Below are positions 7,902 through 14,977 of a stretch of DNA of 64,000 nucleotides, piece after piece. The position numbers and the translations under genes are program-made. Source of the DNA: Microcoleus vaginatus_C (lineage in GTDB: Bacteria; Cyanobacteriota; Cyanobacteriia; Cyanobacteriales; Microcoleaceae); NCBI GenBank assembly GCA_040004035.1, contig JAMPLN010000015.1; one strand, 5' to 3'. Below the pieces are notes generated by a model. That model searched no databases. It was not told where the DNA came from and saw nothing but the letters and a program-made list of their open reading frames with translations. Position 1 is the first letter of the stretch; every line of letters starts with the position of its first letter.

Positions 7902-9695
7902 GTGAAATTCCACTGGCTACTACCGAGTTTCTTAAGTGTATTTTTGCTCGCCGGAGCCGCCGAAGCAGCTAGACTGCAATCTTGGCGGTTTGATGCTTCA
8001 GAGAACCGGCTTTACATTACAACAGACGGGGGAGTACAACCCAAGGCTCAACTGATTTTCAACCCGATGCGGTTGGTAATCGACTTACCGGGGACGAGTC
8101 TGGGTCGTCCCTCGGTCAGCAAACCCCTCTCAGGGGCGATCGAATCGGTGCGGGTAGGGCAGTTTGACAACGATACGACCAGAATTGTGGTCGAGATCAG
8201 AGACGGGTTTACTATAGACCCTCAGCAAGTAAAATTCCGGGGGATTTCTCCGAGCGAGTGGACAGTGGATTTGCCAACGCCGGTGCGGGGAGAAACTCAA
8301 AATCCGATTTCAGATCCGGGGGGAGAAAGGTTATCGGTTGAATCTTCAGCACCCCAAGCCCAGTCGGCAGAGGCGACTGTAGTTCAGAACGTTCAGGCGA
8401 CGGCGGACGGTTTTTTAGTCCGCACAGTGGGCGGTCGCCCCCAAATTAATTTTCAACAAAGTCGGGCTGGGGACATCGCCACCCTCGATATTGAAGGAGC
8501 TAGTGTAGCTCCTGGCCTAAGCAGCCAACAGCCTCAAACCAACGGTCAGCACGGGGTTGACAAGATTGAAGTCCGGCAACTACCAACAGACCCGCCCGTT
8601 ACCCGCGTGACTTTGCGGATGAAGAATTCTAATACTCAGTGGCGGGCTTCTGTGAGCAATTTGGGCGGGGTTGTGCTATTGCCTGGAGGTGCAGTACGAC
8701 AGCCCTCGGTTTCCCGTCGCGTGACTGTAGATCCTCCGGCTAGACAAGCTCAAGGAAATTTAGCGAGAGTTCAGTCAATTGATTTAGCCAGTAACGGCAC
8801 GCAACTGGTGGTGAGAACTGACCGCCAAGTCTCCTATACCAGCGGCTGGGACCAGGGGTCGAGAGCTTACTGGATCAGGATCGCCTCTGGTGTCCTAACG
8901 GGGGAAATTCCTCAGCTCGATGCCAACAGTCCTGTATCGTTTACAGCCAGCCAAGAAGACTCGGAGACTGTGGTGATTTGGGTGCAGCCGCGATCAGGGG
9001 TAGAGGTAGGCAGGGTGACGAGGCCGAGTCCGCAGTTGCTTTCTTTGCAGTTGCGATCGAATGCTAGCGCGCAGCAACCTTTGACTCGCACTCCCAATTT
9101 GTCGCCTTTGCCGAGAAGGACTTTCGGAAACGACGATTTGCCCCAAGCTTCTAACCGCCGGGCCGTAGTAGCGATCGATCCTGGTCACGGCGGCCGCGAT
9201 CCGGGGGCAGTCGGGATTCAGGGCATTCAGGAGAAGGAAATTGTTTTGGATATCTCGTTTCAGGTGGCGAGGCTGCTGGAACAGCAGGGCGTGCAGGTGG
9301 TGATGACTCGGACTGACGACAGCGAAATCGACCTGGAACCGAGAGTTTCTTTGGCGGAACGGGTGAATGCTACTTTGTTTGTAAGCATTCACGCTAATGC
9401 GATTAATATGAGTCGGCCGGATATTAGCGGGATTGAGACTTATTATTTCAATAACGGTCAAGATTTGGCGAGGGTGATTCACGCCAGTATTTTGGAGGGG
9501 ACGGGGGCGACTGACCGCCGGGTGCGACAGGCGAGATTTTATGTTTTGAGAAAGACTTCTATGCCTTCTGTTTTGCTGGAGGTGGGTTTTGTCACGGGTG
9601 CTGAAGATGCTGCTAGGCTTTCTGACCCAGCTTACCGCAGTCAAATGGCGGCTTCGATCGCTCGCGGCATTTTGCTTTATCTTCAACAAAGATAA
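7902..9695 (+). CDS. amiC: AMIN-domain N-acetylmuramoyl-L-alanine amidase
   Basis: A secreted cell-wall hydrolase of 597 residues that cuts the bond between MurNAc and L-Ala, needed for septum splitting. A signal peptide (residues 1-22, ending AGAAEA) is followed by AMIN-type beta domains (about 23-130 and probably another to about 380) that target peptidoglycan. The Amidase_3 zinc domain starts near residue 420: AIDPGHGGRDPGAVG (zinc His), EKEIVLDIS (zinc Glu), FVSIHANAI (zinc His) and the catalytic Glu in VLLEVGFVTG. The start is a GTG just after GAGG. It is followed by murI, a common cyanobacterial pairing. The symbol follows the cyanobacterial AmiC type and is assigned by domain order. 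Confidence 0.9.
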   Translation: MKFHWLLPSFLSVFLLAGAAEAARLQSWRFDASENRLYITTDGGVQPKAQLIFNPMRLVIDLPGTSLGRPSVSKPLSGAIESVRVGQFDNDTTRIVVEIRDGFTIDPQQVKFRGISPSEWTVDLPTPVRGETQNPISDPGGERLSVESSAPQAQSAEATVVQNVQATADGFLVRTVGGRPQINFQQSRAGDIATLDIEGASVAPGLSSQQPQTNGQHGVDKIEVRQLPTDPPVTRVTLRMKNSNTQWRASVSNLGGVVLLPGGAVRQPSVSRRVTVDPPARQAQGNLARVQSIDLASNGTQLVVRTDRQVSYTSGWDQGSRAYWIRIASGVLTGEIPQLDANSPVSFTASQEDSETVVIWVQPRSGVEVGRVTRPSPQLLSLQLRSNASAQQPLTRTPNLSPLPRRTFGNDDLPQASNRRAVVAIDPGHGGRDPGAVGIQGIQEKEIVLDISFQVARLLEQQGVQVVMTRTDDSEIDLEPRVSLAERVNATLFVSIHANAINMSRPDISGIETYYFNNGQDLARVIHASILEGTGATDRRVRQARFYVLRKTSMPSVLLEVGFVTGAEDAARLSDPAYRSQMAASIARGILLYLQQR

Positions 9696-9710
9696 TATAT
9701 TGCCGGAGGG

Positions 9711-9762
9711 ATTGGTAATTCGGCATTGGTAATTGGTAATTGGTAATTGGTAATTTTTCCTG
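9711..9762. repeat. Short tandem repeat (ATTGGTA)n
   Basis: The 7-mer GGTAATT/ATTGGTA is repeated about five times between amiC and murI. It belongs to the same family of heptamers seen near minD, minC and inside bioF. Confidence 0.8.
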
Positions 9763-9832
9763 ATGACTGATGACTGAGGGCTGATGGCTGGTGCCTGCTG
9801 ACTATTGACAACCGACTATTGACAATTAACAA

Positions 9833-10693
9833 ATGACAACAGACTCTGGACAACAAAGAATCGGTATTTTTGACAGCGGCGTGGGCGGTTTGACTGTTTT
9901 GACCCAGTTGTACCGACAATTGCCCAACGAATCGATACTTTATTTTGGAGATACGGCGCGGCTGCCTTACGGCACTCGCACGCCGTCAGAAATTGTGGAG
10001 TTTGTCCGCGAAATTATGGCCTGGTTGGTGGAACAGGATGTGAAAATGGTCATTATGGCCTGCAACACCAGTTCTGCTTTGGCGATGGAGATGGTGCAGG
10101 CTGAATTTGATATCCCGGTGCTGGGAGTAATTCTGCCGGGGGCGCAGGCTGCGGTGCAGCAAGGCAAGCGGATCGGGGTCATCGCAACTCCTGCTACGGC
10201 TGCTAGCAATGCTTATCGAAATGCGATTTTGGAGATGGACGATTCTTGCCTGGTGTGGCAGGTTAGCTGTCCGGCTTTTGTGCCGCTGGTGGAGCAAAAC
10301 CGGATTCACGACCCTTATACTTGTGAGGTGGCTCGGGAATATTTGGCTCCTTTGATTCAGCAGCGCATCGATACGCTGATTTACGGCTGCACTCATTATC
10401 CGCTGTTGGCTCCTGTGCTTCGCTCGCTTTTGCCTGCTGGGGTGACATTGATCGATCCTGCGGTACGGGTGGTGGCTGCTGCAGCCAGAGAATTGGAGCT
10501 TTTGGGGCTGCGGAATCCTGGTACTGCGCTACCGACTCGTTTTTGCGTGAGCGGGCCCCCGCAGCAGTTTGCGGAGTTGTCGGTGCAGTGGCTCGGTTGT
10601 ACTCCTGCTGTTGAGAAAATATCCCTGCCGACAGTTGTACGTAGCGAAGCGGGGCGTAAGCCATCGCCCGTATCGTTGGAATCTGCCGAATAA
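9833..10693 (+). CDS. murI: Glutamate racemase
   Basis: MurI makes D-glutamate for peptidoglycan. Signature sequences are IGIFDSGVGGLTVL at the N-terminus, the first catalytic Cys in MACNTSSA (Cys77), the second in YGCTHYPLL (Cys186), and TARLPYGT. The length of 286 residues is normal. It begins with ATG 137 nt after amiC, on the same strand, so the two wall genes may be co-transcribed; the gap is filled mainly by heptamer repeats. A strong hairpin with a short T run follows at 10718-10757. Confidence 0.96.
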   Translation: MTTDSGQQRIGIFDSGVGGLTVLTQLYRQLPNESILYFGDTARLPYGTRTPSEIVEFVREIMAWLVEQDVKMVIMACNTSSALAMEMVQAEFDIPVLGVILPGAQAAVQQGKRIGVIATPATAASNAYRNAILEMDDSCLVWQVSCPAFVPLVEQNRIHDPYTCEVAREYLAPLIQQRIDTLIYGCTHYPLLAPVLRSLLPAGVTLIDPAVRVVAAAARELELLGLRNPGTALPTRFCVSGPPQQFAELSVQWLGCTPAVEKISLPTVVRSEAGRKPSPVSLESAE

Positions 10694-10717
10694 GCCGGAA
10701 AATTTATCCGTTAATCT

Positions 10718-10757
10718 AACCCCCCAAAACTCAGGTAAATCTGGGTCTGGGGGGTTT
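10718..10757 (+). terminator. Rho-independent terminator after murI
   Basis: An 8-bp stem of AACCCCCC (10718-10725) pairing with GGGGGGTT (10749-10756), followed by TTAATT. It lies 25 nt after the murI stop codon. Confidence 0.7.
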
Positions 10758-10873
10758 AATTATTGCGATGTAACCTAGCAATTACACATCAATAGGTAAT
10801 ATTATTGAACAAAAGCTTTGATGAACAATGCAAATAATGTCCTATACGTGCTGGAGCTCTTCAGCCTTGAACC

Positions 10874-11425
10874 ATGTCACCCTATGTATCACAAGCAGTT
10901 TTACTTGTAGACGGCTATAACATAATTGGACTTTGGCCTCGACTTCGAGAGAAGCGCGATCGCGACGAACTCGAAACAGCTCGCCGCGAGTTGATTGAGG
11001 TTTTAGTTAACTACAGCGCCGTTCAAGATTTTGAGGCCAGGCTGGTGTTTGACGCGCACTATCGAGATACTCCCGGCGTTAAAGAAATTATTACTAAAAA
11101 TTTATCGGTGCACTACACTGACTTCGGTCAGACAGCAGATACTTATATTGAAAAATCTTGTGCTAGTTTGCGCTACGAGTTGCGGGTCAAAGGCAAAGGC
11201 CGCATGATTGTCGCCACCTCAGACCGAGCGCAGCAATTGACCGTAGTTGGCTACGGTGCCGAATGGATGTCCGCCGAACAACTAGCGGCTGACGTAGAAT
11301 CCACTGCCCGCCGCAGCGAGCGCCAGCACAAATCCCGCAAACACAACTCCAGTCGCTTTCTCGCCAATTCCCTCGATCCCGAATCCCAGCAGCGCCTCGC
11401 CAAGTTGAGAATGGGGCTGCATTAG
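10874..11425 (+). CDS. NYN-domain (YacP/Rae1-like) RNase-family protein
   Basis: A 183-residue protein of the NYN/PIN-like fold. Conserved acidic positions appear in LLVDGYNIIG (Asp near residue 13), LVFDAHYRDTPG, TDFGQTADTYIEKSC and IVATSDRAQQ. This is the pattern of the YacP (DUF901) family, whose Bacillus member Rae1 cuts mRNA on the ribosome. The C-terminal tail is basic (RRSERQHKSRKHNSSR), suggesting RNA or ribosome contact. The role in this organism is inferred from the family. It reads toward the tRNA-Asn gene, starting 107 nt downstream. Confidence 0.85.
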   Translation: MSPYVSQAVLLVDGYNIIGLWPRLREKRDRDELETARRELIEVLVNYSAVQDFEARLVFDAHYRDTPGVKEIITKNLSVHYTDFGQTADTYIEKSCASLRYELRVKGKGRMIVATSDRAQQLTVVGYGAEWMSAEQLAADVESTARRSERQHKSRKHNSSRFLANSLDPESQQRLAKLRMGLH

Positions 11426-11532
11426 CTGCTGAAACCCTCTTGCTGTATGACAAAAAAAAAGTTTGTCAAAGGCCTTGCCAAATCGAGTAAGTTCAGCTAT
11501 TGTTAGTAAATGTGGGTAACAAAAACCCCCAA

Positions 11533-11906
11533 TCCTCGGTAGCTCAGTGGCAGAGCGGTCGGCTGTAATGAATCCAAGCCTTTGGAATTAACCAAAAGCC
11601 CTAGTGACATAGCAGCTCTATCCGGTAACGGATACTGAAAAATCGGGTGAATTCAAGGAAACCGCAGCACTTCGGGTGGCGGCAATCTTGAGCCAAGTCT
11701 GGCGAAAGGCAGCGGTTACGATCGCAAGTAGCCGGAAAGGTGCAGAGACTAGAGATGAGGAGCCTAACCAATAAATCTCATAGCGCCTGACATCCGACGA
11801 CAGATCACAAACATGATTTGTAGGGATGATGAAATAGTCCGCCCCCTTCGGAAACGTTGGGATAAGTGTAACCGATTGGTCGTAGGTTCAAATCCTACCC
11901 GGGGAG
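11533..11906 (+). tRNA. trnN-GUU: tRNA-Asn(GUU) interrupted by a group I intron
   Basis: Exon 1 is 11533-11566 and exon 2 is 11869-11906. The acceptor stem pairs TCCTCGG (11533-11539) with CCGGGGA (11899-11905), discriminator G. The D stem is GCTC/GAGC. The anticodon stem is GTCGG (11558-11562) with CCGAT (11872-11876). The T arm is GTAGG-TTCAAAT-CCTAC. Joining the exons gives the loop CTGTTAA, hence anticodon GUU (Asn), and a 72-nt class I tRNA very like cyanobacterial and plastid tRNA-Asn. The CCA end is not encoded. The intron interrupts between anticodon positions 35 and 36, so a scan without intron handling would miss or misname it. Confidence 0.88.
11567..11868 (+). ncRNA. Group I (IC3-like) self-splicing intron, 302 nt
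   Basis: The 5' exon ends in U and the intron ends in G, as group I splicing needs. P1 can form between exon GGCTGT (11561-11566) and a guide sequence GCAGCT (11612-11617), with a U-G pair at the splice site. The Q/R/S core is present: GGCAATCTTGAGCCAAG (11681-11697), GGTGCAGAGACTAGA (11739-11753) and ATAGTCC (11834-11840). P7 pairs GACTA (11747-11751) with TAGTC (11835-11839). These blocks closely match the cyanobacterial tRNA-Leu(UAA) intron. No open frame for a homing endonuclease is present. Confidence 0.88.
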
Positions 11907-11911
11907 TTAGT

Positions 11912-11949
11912 AAAAGTCTGAAGCTGGAAAATTCCAGCTTCAGACTTTT
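11912..11949. terminator. Strong bidirectional terminator hairpin
   Basis: An 18-bp perfect inverted repeat (AAAAGTCTGAAGCTGGAA at 11912-11929; its complement at 11932-11949) with a 2-nt spacer, flanked by T runs on the plus side and a shorter T run on the minus side. It ends the tRNA-Asn transcript and, read on the minus strand, sits 50 nt after the halogenase-like gene, so it can serve both. Confidence 0.85.
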
Positions 11950-11998
11950 TGTTTTTTAAGATTTGAGATTGTTTGGAGTCAACCTTTCTGGTAGCGCC

Positions 11999-13702
11999 TT
12001 AATTCACATCGCTGTGAGTGTGAATTAACTCACCTTCCATAGGTATGGAAATATTCAACTTAGACAACTCCGGGTTTAATACCGCCTTGACAATACCAGA
12101 ACTCACCATCACCTCCAAACAACCAAGGGCTTGATGAAGAGCTACTCGAGCGTGTTGCACAGAAAAACGCTCTCCAAACACCAGTACCAACTGCCGATAA
12201 ATTTGTTCAATGTACTGAGTGCGGCTCAAAATGTCAATCAGCAAACCGTATAAACCTGTAATAGGCAAGCGCTGACCGTTCTTCACATAACACTTGATCT
12301 TGCTAATTTTACCAGCATCATAAACAGCTACAAACTCAACTTCCGCATCCAATAAATCTAACTGAAATACATTGTAGGCCGAAAGTAGCCAGGGAACCTC
12401 CTGCTGTGAGAAGCGTTGCATCACCTGTTTCATAGAACCCAAATCAAATCCAGCAATCACAGCTTGACCCAAAATATCATTCGTGAATCCGCCTTGAGCC
12501 AACCACTGAAAAGCTTTTTCCGGGCTTAAATTCAACCCAGAATCCCGCGCGATTTCCCTAGAATGCTCTTGTAAATCAGTGAATTGACCGTTAGCAGCGT
12601 ACCAGTAATCGGCGAAGCGAATATGCTGTTGCACTCGGCGTCGTTGATTCCCATCGTATTGAGTTTTCAGCCAGTTAGCCTCGTGCTTCTGCTGCTCTAG
12701 TTCCAAAATTGTGTAAGCCACTTCACGGGCACCAGTGTGAGCTAAAGTCATGCCAGCAGCTAAAATTGGATCAGCAAAACCTGCCGCTTCTCCCACCAAA
12801 AACCAGTTTTCTCCTACTGTTCTATCAGCCAAAAATGACCAATCTTTTGTAGTTTCAATCTTTCCGGTACTGGTAGCATTAGCGATTAACTTGCTGATGC
12901 GGGGTTCGCTGTTGAGTGCTTGAGAGTATATATCCTCTGGCCGCTGTTTCATCTGCTTGTAATGTTCCGCAGGGCAAATAAAGCCGATACTGGTGCGAGT
13001 GGGGCCCAAGGGAATAAACCAAATCCAGCCGTGACTCAAACTCATTACCTGTACGCGGGTGCCACCAACGCCAATTTCATCTGCCCATTCAGCGTTTGTC
13101 CAGTAATCCCAGATAGCGATATTTTGCAACCGCGTCGGGCAGTGTGTTTCAATGCCTAACACTCGCCGCAACACGCCGATGTGGCCGGAGGCGTCGATGT
13201 AGTAGCGGGCAGTTATTTGTTCTTGCCGCAGGTGCAGGGCGGTAATGCGATCGCCCTCTGTATCTACTTTAACAACGGGCGTTTCTTCTCTTACTAAGCA
13301 TCCCACTTCTTCCGCGTGACGCAGCAAAATTTCATCATATTTTGCTCGATCGACTTGGAAAGCAGTTTGCCGTCTCTGCCCCTCAAATTTAGCAGGACGC
13401 TGCTCATCTTTAAACTGTTCAGGCTTGATAAAATTAAAATCCCAAGGATGCGGATCTGTTCCCCAGCGATAGGTAGCACCGATTTTAATTGGAAAGTCGG
13501 CTGCTTCTACTTTGTCCCAACATCCCATTTCTTGAAGCACATCACTAATTTGAGGTAATTGACTTTCCCCAACATGATCGCGAGGAAATTTTTCTTTTTC
13601 TAGGATTAGAACACTCAGATTGGGATTATATTTCTTGATCAGAGTGCCAGCAGTGGTTCCAGCGGGGCCGCCGCCGACAATAACAACGTCGTAATGGCTC
13701 AT
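11999..13702 (-). CDS. Flavin-dependent halogenase-like FAD oxidoreductase
   Basis: A 567-residue FAD enzyme. The N-terminal Rossmann motif is VVIVGGGPAGTTAG, and the second FAD contact is WFLVGEAAGFADPILAAG. Two hallmarks of flavin-dependent halogenases are kept: the W-x-W-x-I-P motif as WIWFIP (Trp226 to Pro231), which blocks monooxygenation, and a Lys in FPIKIGATYRWG (Lys73) at the position of the catalytic lysine that carries the chloramine or hypohalous acid in this family. Family knowledge: such enzymes chlorinate or brominate Trp, phenols or pyrroles and need reduced FAD from a partner reductase. It is the last gene of a minus-strand cluster behind the Trp-containing repeat peptide, which suggests a peptidyl substrate (inference). 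A hydroxylase or geranylgeranyl-reductase-like function is the alternative. Confidence 0.8.
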   Translation of the reverse strand: MSHYDVVIVGGGPAGTTAGTLIKKYNPNLSVLILEKEKFPRDHVGESQLPQISDVLQEMGCWDKVEAADFPIKIGATYRWGTDPHPWDFNFIKPEQFKDEQRPAKFEGQRRQTAFQVDRAKYDEILLRHAEEVGCLVREETPVVKVDTEGDRITALHLRQEQITARYYIDASGHIGVLRRVLGIETHCPTRLQNIAIWDYWTNAEWADEIGVGGTRVQVMSLSHGWIWFIPLGPTRTSIGFICPAEHYKQMKQRPEDIYSQALNSEPRISKLIANATSTGKIETTKDWSFLADRTVGENWFLVGEAAGFADPILAAGMTLAHTGAREVAYTILELEQQKHEANWLKTQYDGNQRRRVQQHIRFADYWYAANGQFTDLQEHSREIARDSGLNLSPEKAFQWLAQGGFTNDILGQAVIAGFDLGSMKQVMQRFSQQEVPWLLSAYNVFQLDLLDAEVEFVAVYDAGKISKIKCYVKNGQRLPITGLYGLLIDILSRTQYIEQIYRQLVLVFGERFSVQHARVALHQALGCLEVMVSSGIVKAVLNPELSKLNISIPMEGELIHTHSDVN

Positions 13703-13760
13703 ATCAAATAGAGATAGTAGATGCTACTTTTGGACATTGAAGAGACAAATGTATGACTGT

Positions 13761-13788
13761 TCAGCCTCGTCGGAACCAGCGAGGCTGA
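13761..13788 (-). promoter_or_regulatory. Hairpin between repeat-peptide gene and halogenase gene
   Basis: Nine-base arms TCAGCCTCG (13761-13769) and CGAGGCTGA (13780-13788) enclose a 10-nt loop with an inner GG/CC pair. No U run follows on the minus strand, so it looks like an attenuator or RNA-stability hairpin, not a full terminator. Such a structure after a precursor gene would raise precursor mRNA over enzyme mRNA (inference). Confidence 0.55.
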
Positions 13789-13807
13789 AATTTGTTTGCA
13801 AGAGGTT

Positions 13808-14149
13808 TTATCCGACTGCTAGTTTTTCCTCTTCCGGTATGTGAGAAGTGTGGGAAATATCCAAATTCTCAGTCCAAGTATGAGCAATATCCAAATTCTC
13901 AGTCCAAGTATGAGCAATATCCAAATTCTCAGTCCAAGTATGAGCAATATCCAAATTCTCAGTCCAAGTATGAGCAATATCCAAATTCTCAGTCCAAGTA
14001 TGAGCAATATCCAAATTCTCAGTCCAAGTATGAGCAATATCCAAATTCTCAGTCCAAGTATGAGCAATATCCAAATTCTCAGTCCAAGTATGAATAAGAG
14101 TCGGTTCTAGCTCATTGATTGGATTTGAATTGCTATTCAATTCTGACAT
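13808..14149 (-). CDS. Putative repetitive RiPP precursor peptide (113 aa)
   Basis: The frame encodes a 19-residue N-terminal segment (MSELNSNSNPINELEPTLI), eight tandem decapeptides HTWTENLDIA (the last ends in Ser), and a 14-residue tail HTSHIPEEEKLAVG. The start is ATG at 14149, preceded by AGAAGGAGAG, the best Shine-Dalgarno in this part of the window. It lies between an HDO-type diiron oxidase gene (84 nt upstream) and a halogenase-like gene (105 nt downstream), all on the minus strand. Each repeat has one Trp and one His, no Cys, and Asn, Asp, Glu and Thr side chains open to modification. The arrangement of leader, multiple cores and flanking tailoring enzymes is that of a RiPP precursor (inference). 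Other frames through the repeat are open because the unit is 30 bp, but lack this start context. I know of no family with this repeat. Confidence 0.72.
   Translation of the reverse strand: MSELNSNSNPINELEPTLIHTWTENLDIAHTWTENLDIAHTWTENLDIAHTWTENLDIAHTWTENLDIAHTWTENLDIAHTWTENLDIAHTWTENLDISHTSHIPEEEKLAVG
13853..14092. repeat. Eight 30-bp DNA-identical tandem repeats
   Basis: Eight head-to-tail 30-bp units (on the plus strand beginning CCAAATTCTCAGTCC and ending AGCAATAT). The inner copies are identical base for base; only the outer edges of the first and last differ. The period is exactly ten codons and the units code for HTWTENLDIA on the minus strand. Identity at synonymous sites points to very recent expansion or ongoing homogenisation. 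Confidence 0.97.
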
Positions 14150-14233
14150 GATTTCTCTCCTTCTAAGTAATAAATTTGATCTAATTCTAAGATGGATATG
14201 GTTCTAAAACTTGAAAACTTTACATCTCGTAAG

Positions 14234-14977
14234 CTACGCAGCTTTTAAAGGTTGCAAAATATCGCGGGGTTTGGCAAAAGGTTGCTCAAAGCTATGGGTT
14301 TTTGCATAAACCAGAAGCTCATCCGTCAGTTCCGTGAAAACTTCAAACAAGTTATCAACTATCTTAACAGCCTCTTGACGGGTTTCCTCTGACAGTTGTA
14401 TGTTTTTAATCAATTGATCTACTTCCGGCGTTCCTGTAGTATGACCTGTTTCCACTGCTAAATGAAAACAGCCAAAATAAAGAAACTCCTTTTGAGTAAT
14501 TGTTCGTAATTCTTGAGCAATAGGTGCCGCCGTTGAGAAGAACACATTACCAGTTGCTTCTATCACTTCCAGAATGGCTAGCTTAGTAATAGGACTAGCC
14601 CCAAAAGCGGCTCGAAAAATTTGATGTGATACCCAACGCGCTCCCTTTGTTTCTTCATTCCACAGAAAATTCAAAGCATCGCTAAACTTCACAGATATGT
14701 CAATACCCAGTGTTTCCAAATCTTGCAAAAACCACAACCAGTGATGATCGTCCTCATAAGTATGATTGTTGACTATTGCCTGAAGTGGATCGTTGGTTGG
14801 TTCTTCTCGGAACACATACTTGTTAAATTCACCAAAACTCATCACGAAAGGAGAAACACAGGGAGCAAAAGCGAGGCGTTGTCTGGGGTCTATACTTGTG
14901 TCTCGCATAAACTCAAATAGCCCAGATTTAGCAAATTCTTGCTTCTTGTTTTCAATCAATGCTAGGACTTCTTCCAT
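14234..14977 (-). CDS. Haem-oxygenase-like diiron oxidase (HDO) family protein
   Basis: A 247-residue all-helical protein of the iron-containing redox enzyme group (Haem_oxygenas_2/TenA-like fold). Likely iron ligands are in NHTYEDDHHW (His72, Glu75, His78/79), ILEVIEATG (Glu137 or Glu140) and FHLAVETGH (His172, Glu176, His179). The last block has the H-x3-E/D-x2-H spacing used by characterised HDOs such as CADD and SznF. Members use O2 at a two-iron site for N-oxygenation, oxidative C-C cleavage or desaturation; the reaction here is unknown. It is the first gene of the minus-strand cluster with the repeat peptide and the halogenase-like enzyme, so it is a candidate peptide-tailoring enzyme (inference). 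Confidence 0.72.
   Translation of the reverse strand: MEEVLALIENKKQEFAKSGLFEFMRDTSIDPRQRLAFAPCVSPFVMSFGEFNKYVFREEPTNDPLQAIVNNHTYEDDHHWLWFLQDLETLGIDISVKFSDALNFLWNEETKGARWVSHQIFRAAFGASPITKLAILEVIEATGNVFFSTAAPIAQELRTITQKEFLYFGCFHLAVETGHTTGTPEVDQLIKNIQLSEETRQEAVKIVDNLFEVFTELTDELLVYAKTHSFEQPFAKPRDILQPLKAA

Noticed and set aside
8994..9689. Long minus-strand frame opposite amiC (231 residues)
   Set aside because: It is a shadow of the amidase gene on the other strand, without a ribosome binding site or recognisable domain.
9986..10664. Two minus-strand frames of about 135 residues opposite murI
   Set aside because: Shadows of murI with basic, low-complexity composition.
11558..11570. tRNA-Tyr (GUA anticodon) reading of the tRNA
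   Set aside because: The loop reads CTGTAA only if the intron is ignored, and bacterial tRNA-Tyr has a long variable arm, which is absent. Joining the exons gives GUU.
13853..14092. CRISPR array
   Set aside because: The units are directly adjacent with no unique spacers, and no cas genes are near.
13792..14110. Plus-strand and other-frame open frames through the 30-bp repeats (for example YPNSQSKYEQ or NIQILSPSMS repeats)
   Set aside because: A 30-bp unit without stops opens several frames at once. Only the minus-strand frame has an AGAAGGAGAG signal and neighbours on the same strand.
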